Below, in pieces: positions 42,265 through 51,186 of a stretch of DNA of 64,000 bases. Each line of letters starts with the position of its first letter. Positions within the stretch are counted from its first letter, which is position 1. The notes below the pieces were generated by a model that saw only the letters and a list, made by a program, of their open reading frames with translations, did no database searches and was not told the origin of the DNA. The position numbers and the translations under genes were made by a program. The DNA is from Hydrogenophaga sp. GTDB lineage: Bacteria > Pseudomonadota > Gammaproteobacteria > Burkholderiales > Burkholderiaceae_C. The stretch lies in assembly GCF_026125785.1 (NCBI RefSeq), contig NZ_JAHCKL010000005.1, positions 1 through 64,000 of the forward strand, written 5' to 3'.

Positions 42265-44106
42265 CTACTTTCCCCAGGAGTCCTTCAAGCCGGTTACCCG
42301 GTTGAACACGGCCTTGCCGCCGACCCCATGGTCCACCCGGTCGGCCACGAAGTAGCCGTGCCGTTCGAACTGGAACTTCTGGTCCGCGCGGGCCGTGGCC
42401 AGGGAGGGCTCCACGAACGCCGTCGCCACGCGCAGGCTGTGCGGGTTCAGCGCGGCCAGGAAGTCCTTGCCGCCCGCGTCGGGGTGCGGGTCGCTGAACA
42501 GCCGGTCGTACAGGCGCACTTCGGCCGCGATGCCGTCGGCCACGGCCACCCAGGTGATGGCGGCCTTGGCCTTCACACTGTCGGCGCCGGGGGTCCCGCT
42601 CTTGGTGCCGGGAATGACCCTGGCGTGCACCTCCGTCACGCGGCCGTCGGCATCCTTCGCGCCAACGCCGGTGCATTCGATGACGTAGCCGCCCTTGAGG
42701 CGCACCACGTTGCCGGGAAACAGGCGCTTGTAGCCTTTGGGCGGCGTTTCCTCGAAGTCTTCGCGCTCGATCCACACCTCCCTGCCGATCTTGAACACGC
42801 GATCCGGCACAGCGGCCTGGCCTTCGGCGATGGCCGAGTGGGGCAGGGCGGGCTGGGTGCAGTCTTCGGTGTAGCTGTCGCTGCCGAAGACCTCGGCCCA
42901 GTTGGTGAGGACCAGCTTGACCGGGTCGAGCACGGCCATGGCGCGGTGGGCCTTGTGCTCCAGGTCTTCGCGCAGGCAGCCTTCGAGCACGCTGTAGTCG
43001 ATCCACGAATCGCTCTTGGTCACGCCGATGCGCTCCGCAAAGAGCTGAATGGCTTCGGGCGTGTAGCCGCGGCGGCGCAGCCCGACGATGGTGGGCATGC
43101 GCGGATCGTCCCAGCCGGACACGCGCTGTTCGTTGACGAGCTGCGCGAGCTTGCGCTTGCTGGTGATGACGTAGGTCAGGTTCAACCGCGCGAACTCGTA
43201 CTGGCGCGGTGGCGGCGCCTGGAGCAGGCCGGCTTCGGCCAGGCGTTCCAGCAACCAGTCGTAGAACGGGCGCTGGTCCTCGAACTCCAGCGTGCAGATG
43301 CTGTGCGTGATCTGCTCCAGCGCGTCCTCGATCGGATGCGCGTAGGTGTACATGGGGTAGATGCACCACCGGTCGCCGGTGTGGTGGTGCGTGGCGCGGC
43401 GGATGCGGTAGATGGCTGGGTCGCGCAGGTTGATGTTGGGCGACGCCATGTCGATCTTCGCGCGCAGCACGGCCGCGCCGTCGGGCAGCCGGCCGTCGCG
43501 CATCTCTCGCAGCCGCGCGAGGTTTTCCGCCGGCGTGCGGCTGCGAAAAGGGCTGTCCTTGCCCGGCGTGTTGAAGTCACCCCGGTTGGCGCGCATGTCC
43601 TCGGCGCTCTGCTCGTCCACGTAGGCATGGCCACGTTCGACAAGCGCTTCGGCGGCGCGGTACATGAAGTCGAAATAGTCGCTGGCCTGGTAGAGGTGGC
43701 TGATGCCGCCGGCCTCCCAGGAAAACCCCAGCCACTTGACCGCGTCGATGATGCTGTTGACGAACTCGGTGCTTTCCTTCTCCGGGTTGGTGTCGTCGAA
43801 GCGCAGGTGGCAGATGCCGCCATAGTCGCGTGCCAGCCCGAAGTTCAGGCAGATGCTCTTGGCATGGCCCACATGGAGGTAGCCATTGGGCTCGGGCGGG
43901 AAGCGGGTGCGGATTTTCGCCGGATCGGGCTGGCCGCTGGCCTGGTGCGCGGCGTCGCCGGGGCTGCCCGCCCAGCGCCGGCTGGCGTAGGTGCCCTCGG
44001 ACAGGTCGTTTTCGATGATCTGGCGCAGGAAGTTGCTGACTTTGGGTTCGCCTTCTTCGGCGGAGGCGTTGTGCGGCGTCTTGTGGCCTGGATTGCTGGA
44101 GGTCAT
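42265..44106 (-). CDS. glnS: Glutaminyl-tRNA synthetase
   Basis: 613-residue class I synthetase that charges tRNA-Gln. The HIGH-type motif is in PEPNGYLHVGHAKSI (about residue 75), and the KMSKS equivalent is VITSKRKLAQLV, the variant used in GlnRS. The C-terminal beta-barrel anticodon domains are present (EVRLYDRLFSDPHPDAGG and FQFERHGYFVADRVDH). Somewhat longer than the E. coli enzyme (about 554) because of an N-terminal extension and insertions. ATG 44106. Its stop is followed immediately by the recurrent 12-mer. Confidence 0.96.
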   Translation of the reverse strand: MTSSNPGHKTPHNASAEEGEPKVSNFLRQIIENDLSEGTYASRRWAGSPGDAAHQASGQPDPAKIRTRFPPEPNGYLHVGHAKSICLNFGLARDYGGICHLRFDDTNPEKESTEFVNSIIDAVKWLGFSWEAGGISHLYQASDYFDFMYRAAEALVERGHAYVDEQSAEDMRANRGDFNTPGKDSPFRSRTPAENLARLREMRDGRLPDGAAVLRAKIDMASPNINLRDPAIYRIRRATHHHTGDRWCIYPMYTYAHPIEDALEQITHSICTLEFEDQRPFYDWLLERLAEAGLLQAPPPRQYEFARLNLTYVITSKRKLAQLVNEQRVSGWDDPRMPTIVGLRRRGYTPEAIQLFAERIGVTKSDSWIDYSVLEGCLREDLEHKAHRAMAVLDPVKLVLTNWAEVFGSDSYTEDCTQPALPHSAIAEGQAAVPDRVFKIGREVWIEREDFEETPPKGYKRLFPGNVVRLKGGYVIECTGVGAKDADGRVTEVHARVIPGTKSGTPGADSVKAKAAITWVAVADGIAAEVRLYDRLFSDPHPDAGGKDFLAALNPHSLRVATAFVEPSLATARADQKFQFERHGYFVADRVDHGVGGKAVFNRVTGLKDSWGK

Positions 44107-44216
44107 GCGCCATTCTATTGATCCCGCGCCGCATCGGGTTCCCGTGGTTTGGCCCCCTGCAGGGTTTCGGCTATCGTGGCGTGCCCAGGCCGTGGAGGCA
44201 GGAAGGACCCCAAGCG

Positions 44217-45464
44217 ATGAGCAGCAGCGACAACCCGGACACCATGCCCAGCGAAGAACCCACGCGCTGGGAAATCACGCAGACGGAGGACGTGTTCCTG
44301 CCCTCGGTGCGGGTGCAACTGGGCTGGATGGACGTGCAGGCGGCCGTGGAGCGCGGGGCCATTCTGCCCTCGGAAGCGCATGCGCTGTGGGCCTCCTGGG
44401 CCTCGCCCGGCAGCCCTCTGCGTGTATCGGCTCCCACCATGGGCCTGGACACCGAACCCCAGCCTCTGGAGACTGCTTTGGCGGTCCCGGTGGCGCCCGC
44501 TTCTCAGGCGCGGCATGTCGGACCGGTGTTCTCGTTCACCAACACGCTGTACTACTTCGGCGGCATGCTGGCCATCGGTGCCATGACGCTGTTCATGAAC
44601 CTGGGCTGGGAACTGTTCGGTGCCTGGGGCGTGTTCGCCCTGGCCCTTGGCTACCTCGTGGGGGCGCTGTCGGTGGCGGGCCATCTGCTGCGGCGCGACC
44701 TGCGCACGCCCGCCGGCATTCTGGCCACGCTGGCGGTCTGCCTGGTGCCGCTGGCCGTGTGGGCTTTCCAGTCGGGCATCGGCCTGTGGCCCGAAGGCGG
44801 CCCGGACAACTACCGCGACTACCACCGCTACATCGATTGGCGCTGGCTCACCCTCGAACTGGCCACCCTGGCCGCGGCCGTCGTGATGCTGTGGCGCTAC
44901 AAGCTGCCCTTCATGGTGATGCCGGTCGCGGTCACGCTGTGGTACCTGAACATGGACCTGGCGCACATGCTGATGCAGAAGGACGGCTACGACTGGCCTT
45001 TCACCCGCAAGGTATCGCTGGTGTTCGGCCTGGCCACCTGCGCCGTGGCGATGTGGGTGGATCTGCGCACCCGCCGCGCCACCGAGGCCGAGGACCGGCA
45101 GGACTTTGCCTTCTGGCTCTACATCTTCGGCGCCATCATGTTCTGGGGAGGGCTGAGCCTGAGCAACAGCAACTCCGAACTCAACAAGTTGCTCTACGCC
45201 TTGCTCAACGTGGGCCTGGTCTTCCTCGGCGCGGCCATAGGCCGGCGCATCTTCACCGTGCTCGGCGCCCTGGGCGTGGCCGGCTACTTGGGGTACCTGG
45301 CCTACCGCGTGTTCGAAGACAGTCTGCTGTTTCCCTTCGCGCTGAGCCTGCTGGGCCTGGGCGTGGTGGCGCTGGGCATCTGGTGGCAGCGCAACGAAAC
45401 GGCCATCCACGCCCGGCTCGTGAACTGGCTGCCCGCCGCGCTCAAACCTCTCGCATCGGGCTGA
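44217..45464 (+). CDS. DUF2157-like multispanning membrane protein
   Basis: 415 residues: a cytosolic N-terminal segment with WMDVQAAVERGAILPSEAHALWASW (DUF2157-like helix) and about ten predicted membrane helices (FFGGMLAIGAMTLFMNLGWEL onward). Function unknown. The start ATG 44217 has GGAAGGA at about 9 nt. Divergent from glnS (110 bp). Its end is immediately followed by the tandem-repeat locus. Confidence 0.7.
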   Translation: MSSSDNPDTMPSEEPTRWEITQTEDVFLPSVRVQLGWMDVQAAVERGAILPSEAHALWASWASPGSPLRVSAPTMGLDTEPQPLETALAVPVAPASQARHVGPVFSFTNTLYYFGGMLAIGAMTLFMNLGWELFGAWGVFALALGYLVGALSVAGHLLRRDLRTPAGILATLAVCLVPLAVWAFQSGIGLWPEGGPDNYRDYHRYIDWRWLTLELATLAAAVVMLWRYKLPFMVMPVAVTLWYLNMDLAHMLMQKDGYDWPFTRKVSLVFGLATCAVAMWVDLRTRRATEAEDRQDFAFWLYIFGAIMFWGGLSLSNSNSELNKLLYALLNVGLVFLGAAIGRRIFTVLGALGVAGYLGYLAYRVFEDSLLFPFALSLLGLGVVALGIWWQRNETAIHARLVNWLPAALKPLASG

Positions 45465-45470
45465 GCGAGC

Positions 45471-45554
45471 TTCCGTTTGGGCATAGCCAGCTTCCGTTTG
45501 GGCAGAGCTAACTTCCGCCCGGGCAGAGCCAGCTTCCGTTTGGGCAGAGCTAAC
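45471..45554. repeat. 21-bp tandem repeat array
   Basis: Four complete 21-bp units (45471-45491, 45492-45512, 45513-45533, 45534-45554), each beginning TTCCGTTTGGGC or a one- to three-base variant and ending in AGC or AAC. A fifth, partial copy begins at 45555 and runs into the left arm of the extragenic palindrome. The consensus resembles the start of that arm, as if amplified from it. Confidence 0.85.
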
Positions 45555-45558
45555 TTCC

Positions 45559-45625
45559 GTTCGGGCTGAGCCTGTCGAAGCCTTGCCCGCGCATTGGCGG
45601 GCCCTTCGACAGGCTCAGGGCGAAC
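45559..45625. repeat. Extragenic palindrome with inner hairpin
   Basis: Inverted repeat of 22-bp arms (45559-45580 and 45604-45625; core CTGAGCCTGTCGAAG), which pair with two adjacent mismatches. The 23-bp loop contains a second perfect hairpin GCCCGC / GCGGGC (45585-45602). The arm sequence is of a type that I recall as a common dispersed intergenic element in Comamonadaceae and Xanthomonadaceae; that recollection is not checked here. Its two flanks carry unrelated-length tandem arrays. Confidence 0.8.
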
Positions 45626-45753
45626 GGACCAGGGCGAACGGACCAGGGCGAACGGACCAGGGCGAACGGACCAGGGCGAACGGACCAGGGCGAACGGACC
45701 AGGGCGAACGGACCGGGGCGAACGGACCGGGGCGAACGGACCAGGGCGAACGG
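45617..45753. repeat. 14-bp tandem repeat array
   Basis: Nine full head-to-tail copies of AGGGCGAACGGACC (copies 8 and 9 begin GGGGCG) plus an 11-bp partial at 45743-45753. The first copy includes the last 9 bases of the palindrome's right arm, so the array appears to have grown from it. Nine spacer-free copies rule out CRISPR. It ends 5 bp before the stop of the choice-of-anchor I gene. 14 is not a multiple of 3, so no coding role is expected. Confidence 0.9.
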
Positions 45754-45758
45754 TGGGT

Positions 45759-47642
45759 TCAGTACCGCAGGTTCAGTTGCAGCACCGCCGTGGTGCCGCT
45801 GACCTCGTTGCCCACGACCAGCAGGGGCTTGCCGTTGGGCGAATCCTTGGCCGGGATGAACACCAGGCCCTCGGGGCCGAGATCACCCGCGGTGGCCAGG
45901 TCGGGCGGGTTGGTCAGCCACTCGTCGCGGGTGTTCAGGTAGTCCATGAACACGGGTGACGCGGGGTTGCTGATGTCGTACACCAGCACGCCGCCCATGC
46001 GCTCCAGGCCGATGAAGGCAAAGGTCTTGTCTCCGATCTTGCCGAGTGCCAGGCCTTCGGGTTCGGGGCCTTTGGCGTCGCTGCGGCTGTCCTTGGCGTT
46101 GCCCTCGTCGTGTCCGGAGTTGAAGAAGTCGGCGCAGGGAATGCTGCGGTCCCGGCCCAGCTTGCAGTCCGCGCTGGCCAGGAACTTCTCGATAGCGGCT
46201 CCCGAGTCCCACACCAGCGCACCGCTGGCATTCCAGATGCTGAAGGAGCGCGCGCCGTAGGCGTAGAGCTGGTCGTACATGAGCCGGTTGCCGGCGGGAT
46301 CCTGCGCACCGGCGGCATTGAACATCATGGGTGAGCCGTCGGGGTTGGTGCGGTAGCCCATGGTCCAGCTGATGTTCAGGCGGCCCAGCGCGGCGTCGGC
46401 GCGGCATCCCGCGGGGTCGCCGGCGATGGCGCCGCAGTAGCCGAAGGTGGCCGGATCGAGCAGGCCACCGGCGGCCATGGCATTGAGCTGGGGTGGCAGA
46501 TCGTCGCCCGCACGGGAGGCCCAGCCGTTCTTGTTGACCAGGTGCTTGACGCGGAACTCTTCCACGAAACCCTTGGTGGCATCGCCGCCCCAGTAGGCCG
46601 CGTTGTCTTCGCCCCAGGCACGGGCGTCGCCTTCGTTGGCCGTGACCAGGTAGGTCTGGCCGCCCACGGTGTAGGAGGCCATGGCATCGGGCTGGTACAT
46701 GCCCCGCACGCCAGGCCAGGTCCGGATGTTGATGGTCTTGCCATCGGTGTCCGAGGCGTCGAGTTCGTTGCCCGCCACGCCATGGTCCTTGGTGCCCAGC
46801 GGCAGGATGTCGGTGACCGTGGCGCTGGCGATATCGACCTTGGCGAGTGCGTTGTTCTCCTGCAGGGTCACCCAGGCGGTGGCGCCGTCGGCGGAGACGG
46901 TGATGTATTCGGGTTCAAGGTCTTGCGCCACGCTGGCGCCGGGGCCATAGATGCGCACGCCTGCGGCGCGCAAGGCAGCCGCCTGCCCATTGAATGCGGC
47001 AAAGCCGGCGGTGCGCACCACCGGCGCGGCGAGGTTGCGCACGTCGATCACGCTCACGCTGCCCTCGGGGTCGATCTGGTAGTCGTCGCTGGGTTCTCCC
47101 TCGTTGGCCACCAGCACCGTCTTGCCGTCAGGCGTGAAGGTCACCATGTCGGGCAGCGCGCCGACGGTCACGGCGCTGATGAAGGACAGGTCGCTGGCGC
47201 GGTACAGCGCCATGCGCCCCGGATCGGTCTTGACCGGTGCCTGGATGGCCACGGCCACGATGCCATCGTGCACCGCCACGCTGTTGATCTCCGCGCCGGC
47301 GAGCACCGCGGTGGCATCGAGCACGCTGACCTTCACCGGGTGGGCGGGGTTGGAGAGGTCGAGCACGTCGACCGCGCCCAGTTGGGCATTCACCACGAAG
47401 AGCCGCTTGCTCGCGGCGTCGTAGGCGGGGATTTCAGCCGCGCTCACGCCGAACTGGCCGGTGCTGAAGCCGCCGATCTTTTCCAGCGTGAGGCCAACGG
47501 GCGTGGCCTCCGGGGTCGGGGCCGGCGTGGTGGGGTCGGGGGTGGGTGTGGGCGCGCTGTCGCTGCCACCGCCGCAGGCGGCGAGCACGGCAAGCATGAC
47601 AAGGGAGGCGGAGAACAGGCGCAGTCGGATGGGTGGTCTCAT
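45759..47642 (-). CDS. Choice-of-anchor I lipoprotein (beta-propeller)
   Basis: 627-residue exported protein: lipoprotein signal ending LAVLAACGGG, a Pro/Thr-rich tether (about 30-50), then a beta-propeller of the choice-of-anchor I family with repeated LDLSNPAHPVKV and YDISNPASPVFMDY type strands, VTANEGDARAWGED, and GPEPEGLALGKIG. These proteins resemble secreted phosphatase- or esterase-like propellers, but no activity is proven. Expected location: outer-membrane-tethered or cell surface. ATG 47642. The 14-bp array begins 5 bp after its stop, so the mRNA end runs into repeat DNA. Confidence 0.85.
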   Translation of the reverse strand: MRPPIRLRLFSASLVMLAVLAACGGGSDSAPTPTPDPTTPAPTPEATPVGLTLEKIGGFSTGQFGVSAAEIPAYDAASKRLFVVNAQLGAVDVLDLSNPAHPVKVSVLDATAVLAGAEINSVAVHDGIVAVAIQAPVKTDPGRMALYRASDLSFISAVTVGALPDMVTFTPDGKTVLVANEGEPSDDYQIDPEGSVSVIDVRNLAAPVVRTAGFAAFNGQAAALRAAGVRIYGPGASVAQDLEPEYITVSADGATAWVTLQENNALAKVDIASATVTDILPLGTKDHGVAGNELDASDTDGKTINIRTWPGVRGMYQPDAMASYTVGGQTYLVTANEGDARAWGEDNAAYWGGDATKGFVEEFRVKHLVNKNGWASRAGDDLPPQLNAMAAGGLLDPATFGYCGAIAGDPAGCRADAALGRLNISWTMGYRTNPDGSPMMFNAAGAQDPAGNRLMYDQLYAYGARSFSIWNASGALVWDSGAAIEKFLASADCKLGRDRSIPCADFFNSGHDEGNAKDSRSDAKGPEPEGLALGKIGDKTFAFIGLERMGGVLVYDISNPASPVFMDYLNTRDEWLTNPPDLATAGDLGPEGLVFIPAKDSPNGKPLLVVGNEVSGTTAVLQLNLRY

Positions 47643-47740
47643 GGGGTTCGACGGTCGGGGGAGAATGGAAACCCCCGGTTGTATGAGCCCGATGTGACGT
47701 TGTCGTGACCCGTGCAGGTCGTTCCGATGACGCTGGGGCG

Positions 47741-48367
47741 CTACTGGCCGAAGCGCGGCCCGTCCTTGAGAAAGGCGATTTCCTCGGCGGTGCTGTGCCG
47801 GCCCAGCGCCGCGTTGCGGTGCGGAAATCGGCCGAACCGCAGCACGATGTCCCGGTGCAGCCGCGCGAAGTGCAGATGGCGTTGCAGCGTCTCGCGCAAC
47901 TCGGGCGCGCAGGTCTCGCACAGGCGGGCGAAGTGGCCCACGCTCTGGTCTTGCAGGGCCAGGTCTTCGGCATGCACCAGCGGCATGTAGAGAAATACGC
48001 GCCCCACGGTAGCCAGGTGCTCGTCCTGTCCTTCTGCCAGGGCCTGGCGCACCAGCGCCTGCGCCCGGGGGTCGCCGGCAAACGCGCGGGCCTGGCCTCG
48101 GAAGGCGTTGCGGGTGAACTGGTCCAGCAGCAGCACCAGCGCCAGGCGGGTGTCTATACGGGCTTCCCAACCTCGCAGGCCGCCGTCGACGGCCTGTGCC
48201 ACCAGGTCGCCGAAGCGCTCGCGGATGCGGGCGTCGAGTTCGGCCCCGCCGCCGAACCAGAGATCGTCGCGCTGGTCGGAGCACCAGCCGCGCCGCAGGC
48301 CATCACCCAGCCAGAAGTCCAGCACGGCCTGGGCGCCGGTCGGGTCAGAAGGGTGGGTGTTCGTCAT
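47741..48367 (-). CDS. DUF924 family protein
   Basis: 208-residue all-helical, TPR-like soluble protein. Recognisable: AVLDFWLGDGLRRGW, WFGGGAELDARIRERFGDLV, LALVLLLDQFTRNAFRGQARAFAGDP and the FLYMPLVHAEDLALQDQSV block with HRDIVLRFGRFPHRNAALGR near the end. Function unknown although the family is widespread. ATG 48367; divergent from the Tyr/Pro-rich protein across 131 bp. Confidence 0.88.
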   Translation of the reverse strand: MTNTHPSDPTGAQAVLDFWLGDGLRRGWCSDQRDDLWFGGGAELDARIRERFGDLVAQAVDGGLRGWEARIDTRLALVLLLDQFTRNAFRGQARAFAGDPRAQALVRQALAEGQDEHLATVGRVFLYMPLVHAEDLALQDQSVGHFARLCETCAPELRETLQRHLHFARLHRDIVLRFGRFPHRNAALGRHSTAEEIAFLKDGPRFGQ

Positions 48368-48498
48368 TGGGCTCCCAAGTTCAAGAGGGCGAGTTACGTC
48401 TGGCAACGACTTTGACTGTGCATATGGAACAGGTTAACGCGGGATTGCCTGTAATACACCCACGGGGCGCCCAGCCGCCCTGACCAAGGAGTCCCCTC

Positions 48499-48918
48499 AT
48501 GAACACCCAGACCTTCCAAACCCCCTGGAGCCGGACGTCCGCCTGGGCCCGTGGCTTGAGCATCGCGGCGCTGGCCGCTGGTGCCTGGGCCTTGTCCACC
48601 GTGGGCTCCCAGGCCCATGCCCGCAGCGACGTGTACTGGTCCATCGGCGTGAACTCTCCGGGCGTGGCCGTGGGCGTGTCCAACGCACCGCCGGTCTACT
48701 ATGCGCCGCCACCCGTGTATGTGGCGCCGCGTCCGGTGTATGTCGCACCCCGTCCCGTCTATTACGCGCCGCCACCGGTCTACTACGCACCGCCGCCGGT
48801 GTACTACGCGCCGCGCCCGGTGGTGGTGGCGCCGCGTCCCGTGTACGGCCCCGGCTGGGGTTACGGGCCGCGCTGGGATGACCGCCGTGGTCACCGCCAT
48901 CGCCATGGCCACCGCTGA
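48499..48918 (+). CDS. Exported Tyr/Pro-rich repeat protein
   Basis: 139 residues. Signal peptide (about 15-41, cleavage after AHA), then SDVYWSIGVNSPGVAVGVSNA, a repeat zone of about 50 residues built from 8-mers such as PPPVYYAP, RPVYVAP and RPVVVAPR, and a His/Arg-rich tail (DDRRGHRHRHGHR). Similar exported proteins of unknown function are common in betaproteobacteria. It could be an envelope or surface component. GGAG at about 9 nt from the ATG. Confidence 0.7.
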   Translation: MNTQTFQTPWSRTSAWARGLSIAALAAGAWALSTVGSQAHARSDVYWSIGVNSPGVAVGVSNAPPVYYAPPPVYVAPRPVYVAPRPVYYAPPPVYYAPPPVYYAPRPVVVAPRPVYGPGWGYGPRWDDRRGHRHRHGHR

Positions 48919-48941
48919 GCAGCGCGCGGGCGGTGGGTTGA

Positions 48942-49769
48942 TCACATCGCCTTGAAGCGCTCGGCATAGAGCCGGCTCACGGCCAGTGCCTCGGGCCTGC
49001 CGCGCACGCGCAGGCTCAGGCGTCCCGCTTCGTTGCGTGTCACGCTGTCGATGGCGTCGGCGCGCACCACGGTGCCACGGTGGATCTGCCAGAACTCGGC
49101 CGGGTCCAGCTGTGGCAGCAATTCCTTGAGCGGCGTGCGGATCAGCACCTCGCCACCCGCTGTGAGTACGCGAACGTACTTGTCGGCTGCCTCGAAGACC
49201 AGCACGTCGGCGAGCGGCACCATGCGGATGCTTTGCCCGACGCTGGCCGCGATCATCTGCAGGCGCGGCGCGGCGACCACCGCAGGCGCTGCCGTGGCGG
49301 CGTCGCCTGCGGCCAGCAGGGTGCGCAGGCGCGACAGCGTGCGCTCGTCCAGCAGCGCGTCGACCGGGGACGAGCGCCGCTGGGCCAGCACCTGCTGCAC
49401 ACGCCGCACGGTGCGTTCCAGCCGCTGTGATTGCACCGGTTTGAGCACGTAGTCCACCGCCTGGGTCTCGAAGGCCTGTACCGCGTAGTCGTCGTAGGCG
49501 GTGACGAACACCAGCGCGGGAAACGGGCGACCTCCCTGTGACGGCCATTCGTCGGCCAGGTCGGCGGCGGCCTGCAGGCCGCTCTGGCCTGGCATGCGAA
49601 TGTCCAGGAACAGCACGTCGGGCTGCAGGGACAGGGCCTGCGCCACGGCGCTGCTTCCATCGCCCACCATGGCCACGACCTGCAGCGCCGGCCACGCGCG
49701 GGCCAGTTCGGCCTGAAGGGCTTGCGCCAGCAAGGGCTCGTCTTCGGCGATCAGGGCGGTGGCGTTCAT
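48942..49769 (-). CDS. LytTR-type response regulator
   Basis: 275 residues: N-terminal receiver (1-120) with acidic pocket (IAEDEP), phospho-acceptor Asp in FLDIRMPGQSG (about 54), Thr in FVTAYDDY and Lys in YVLKPV. The C-terminal LytTR DNA-binding domain (about 175-275) contains VFEAADKYVRV and FWQIHRGTVVRADAI. The start ATG overlaps the kinase stop (ATGA), so translation is coupled. It acts with the kinase below; target genes unknown. Confidence 0.9.
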   Translation of the reverse strand: MNATALIAEDEPLLAQALQAELARAWPALQVVAMVGDGSSAVAQALSLQPDVLFLDIRMPGQSGLQAAADLADEWPSQGGRPFPALVFVTAYDDYAVQAFETQAVDYVLKPVQSQRLERTVRRVQQVLAQRRSSPVDALLDERTLSRLRTLLAAGDAATAAPAVVAAPRLQMIAASVGQSIRMVPLADVLVFEAADKYVRVLTAGGEVLIRTPLKELLPQLDPAEFWQIHRGTVVRADAIDSVTRNEAGRLSLRVRGRPEALAVSRLYAERFKAM

Positions 49770-50839
49770 GGGGCAGCGGTAAGCGGGTTGTCGTTGGGCC
49801 AGGGCAGTGTCAGCACGGCCCGGGTGCCTGCGCCCGGACCACTGTGCCAGGCAAGGTTCGCGCGGCCGCCGTAGGCATTGGCGAGACGTTCGCGCACCTG
49901 CGCATGGCCAAAGCCGGGAGCCGGTGACGCTTCGCAGCCGACGCCGGTGTCGCTGACCTCCAGTACCAATCCGCCACCCTCGCGCCGCGCACCCACATGC
50001 ACTTCGCCGCCGGTCCGGCTGGGCTCCAGACCGTGGCGTATGCAGTTCTCCACCAGCGGCTGCAGCAGCAGGGGTGGCATGGGCAGGCCAGCCAGTTCCT
50101 CGGGCAGGTCCAGTTGGTAGCGCAGGCGCGGGCCCATGCGCACGGCCATGAGTTCCAGATAGTCCCGCAGTCGGGCGAACTCGTTGGCCAGGGTGTGGCG
50201 GCCAGCGGTGGCTTCGCTGCGCGAGGCGGTCAGCGTGGCGCGCAGGAAGTCGTTGAGGCGGTCCAGCATCGCCGTGGCGCGCGCGGGATCGGTGCCGATC
50301 AAGGCCCTCAGGTTGGCCAGGGTGTTGAACAGCATGTGGGGTTCGAGCTGGCTCTCCAGCAGGCGCAGCCGGGCTTCGCTTGCCTGGCGCTGGGCCTCTT
50401 CCTGGGCCAGGCGTGCGCCGGCCAGCATGGCCCGGCTGGTGAAGTAGTAGGCGCCGAAGGCGGCTGCGCTCAGCGACATCAGAAGCAGGCCCACGGTGGC
50501 GCGCGGGAAGTTGTTCAGCCCGTGCATCCAGTCGCGTTGCAGCAGCAGGTTGGCGACGATGGCGCCCGCCGGGTAGGCGACCAGCACCGCGCCGAACACC
50601 AGCATCGCCATGGGGACGACGCCGGGCCAGCCGCTGGGGTGGAGGAGGTAGCGCCCACCGTCGATCAGCAGCCAGATCGACAGGCCAATGCACTGGGCGT
50701 ACAGGAGGTTGTAGGCGAATCGGTCTCCGAGCACGGCGGTGATCGCCAGCGCGATGACGGTGTTGAACACCGCGGCGCGCAGCGCGTGGCGAACAACGGT
50801 GGCACGGGAGATGGGCGGCATGGTTCCAGTATCCCGCAT
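49766..50839 (-). CDS. LytS-type sensor histidine kinase
   Basis: 357 residues. Four membrane helices in the first ~150 residues, then a His_kinase (PF06580) domain: phospho-accepting His in ESQLEPHMLFNTLANLRAL, and the HATPase part with LLLQPLVENCIRHGLEP (N box), VSDTGVGCEASPAPGFGHAQVRERL (G1/G2). No large extracellular sensor. Two in-frame starts (50839 and 50821) are possible. Paired with the LytTR regulator; preceded on the same strand by a 2TM protein (14-bp gap). Confidence 0.88.
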   Translation of the reverse strand: MRDTGTMPPISRATVVRHALRAAVFNTVIALAITAVLGDRFAYNLLYAQCIGLSIWLLIDGGRYLLHPSGWPGVVPMAMLVFGAVLVAYPAGAIVANLLLQRDWMHGLNNFPRATVGLLLMSLSAAAFGAYYFTSRAMLAGARLAQEEAQRQASEARLRLLESQLEPHMLFNTLANLRALIGTDPARATAMLDRLNDFLRATLTASRSEATAGRHTLANEFARLRDYLELMAVRMGPRLRYQLDLPEELAGLPMPPLLLQPLVENCIRHGLEPSRTGGEVHVGARREGGGLVLEVSDTGVGCEASPAPGFGHAQVRERLANAYGGRANLAWHSGPGAGTRAVLTLPWPNDNPLTAAP

Positions 50840-50852
50840 GTCGGTGCTGCGG

Positions 50853-51155
50853 TCAGCGACCGCCCTGGCGCTGGCGCTGCAGGCGTTCGCGTTCCTCGGC
50901 CACCAGCCGTTCCTGCAGACCACCACCGCCCAAGGCGAACCACACGCCCACGCCATGCAGCAGCAGGCCCAGGCCCCAGCCCAGCGCCGGGTAGATCGCC
51001 CATTGGCGGCCGCTGCTGAAGGAGAGTGCGGCGAGCATGGCGTTGACGACCAGGAACACCAGGGCGTGGATGTACCAGCCCATGCGGGCACCAGCCCGGC
51101 GGCGGGCGTGGCGTTCAAGTTCCTCATCGGACAGGTGTGTGATGGCGTGGCGCAT
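50853..51155 (-). CDS. 2TM domain protein
   Basis: 100 residues with the 2TM (PF13239) pattern: a soluble head (HLSDEELERHARRRAGARMGWYIHALVF), two helices (WYIHALVFLVVNAMLAAL and YPALGWGLGLLLHGVGVWFAL), and a polar basic tail ERERLQRQRQGGR. 2TM domains often stand beside LytTR regulators and are fused to LytS-like kinases in other species. ATG 51155 has GGAGA at 6 nt. Confidence 0.82.
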   Translation of the reverse strand: MRHAITHLSDEELERHARRRAGARMGWYIHALVFLVVNAMLAALSFSSGRQWAIYPALGWGLGLLLHGVGVWFALGGGGLQERLVAEERERLQRQRQGGR

Positions 51156-51186
51156 GGTGATCTCCGTGGTTGGATGGAAAAGGGGG

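Noticed and set aside
45617-45753. CRISPR-like array
   Set aside because: The 14-bp units abut directly without spacers, are far too short and no cas genes are present, so it is a plain tandem repeat.
45583-45942. Open frame translating the 14-bp repeat (repeated GERTRANG-type peptide)
   Set aside because: The unit length is not a multiple of 3, so all three frames are open only because of composition; no ribosome site precedes it.
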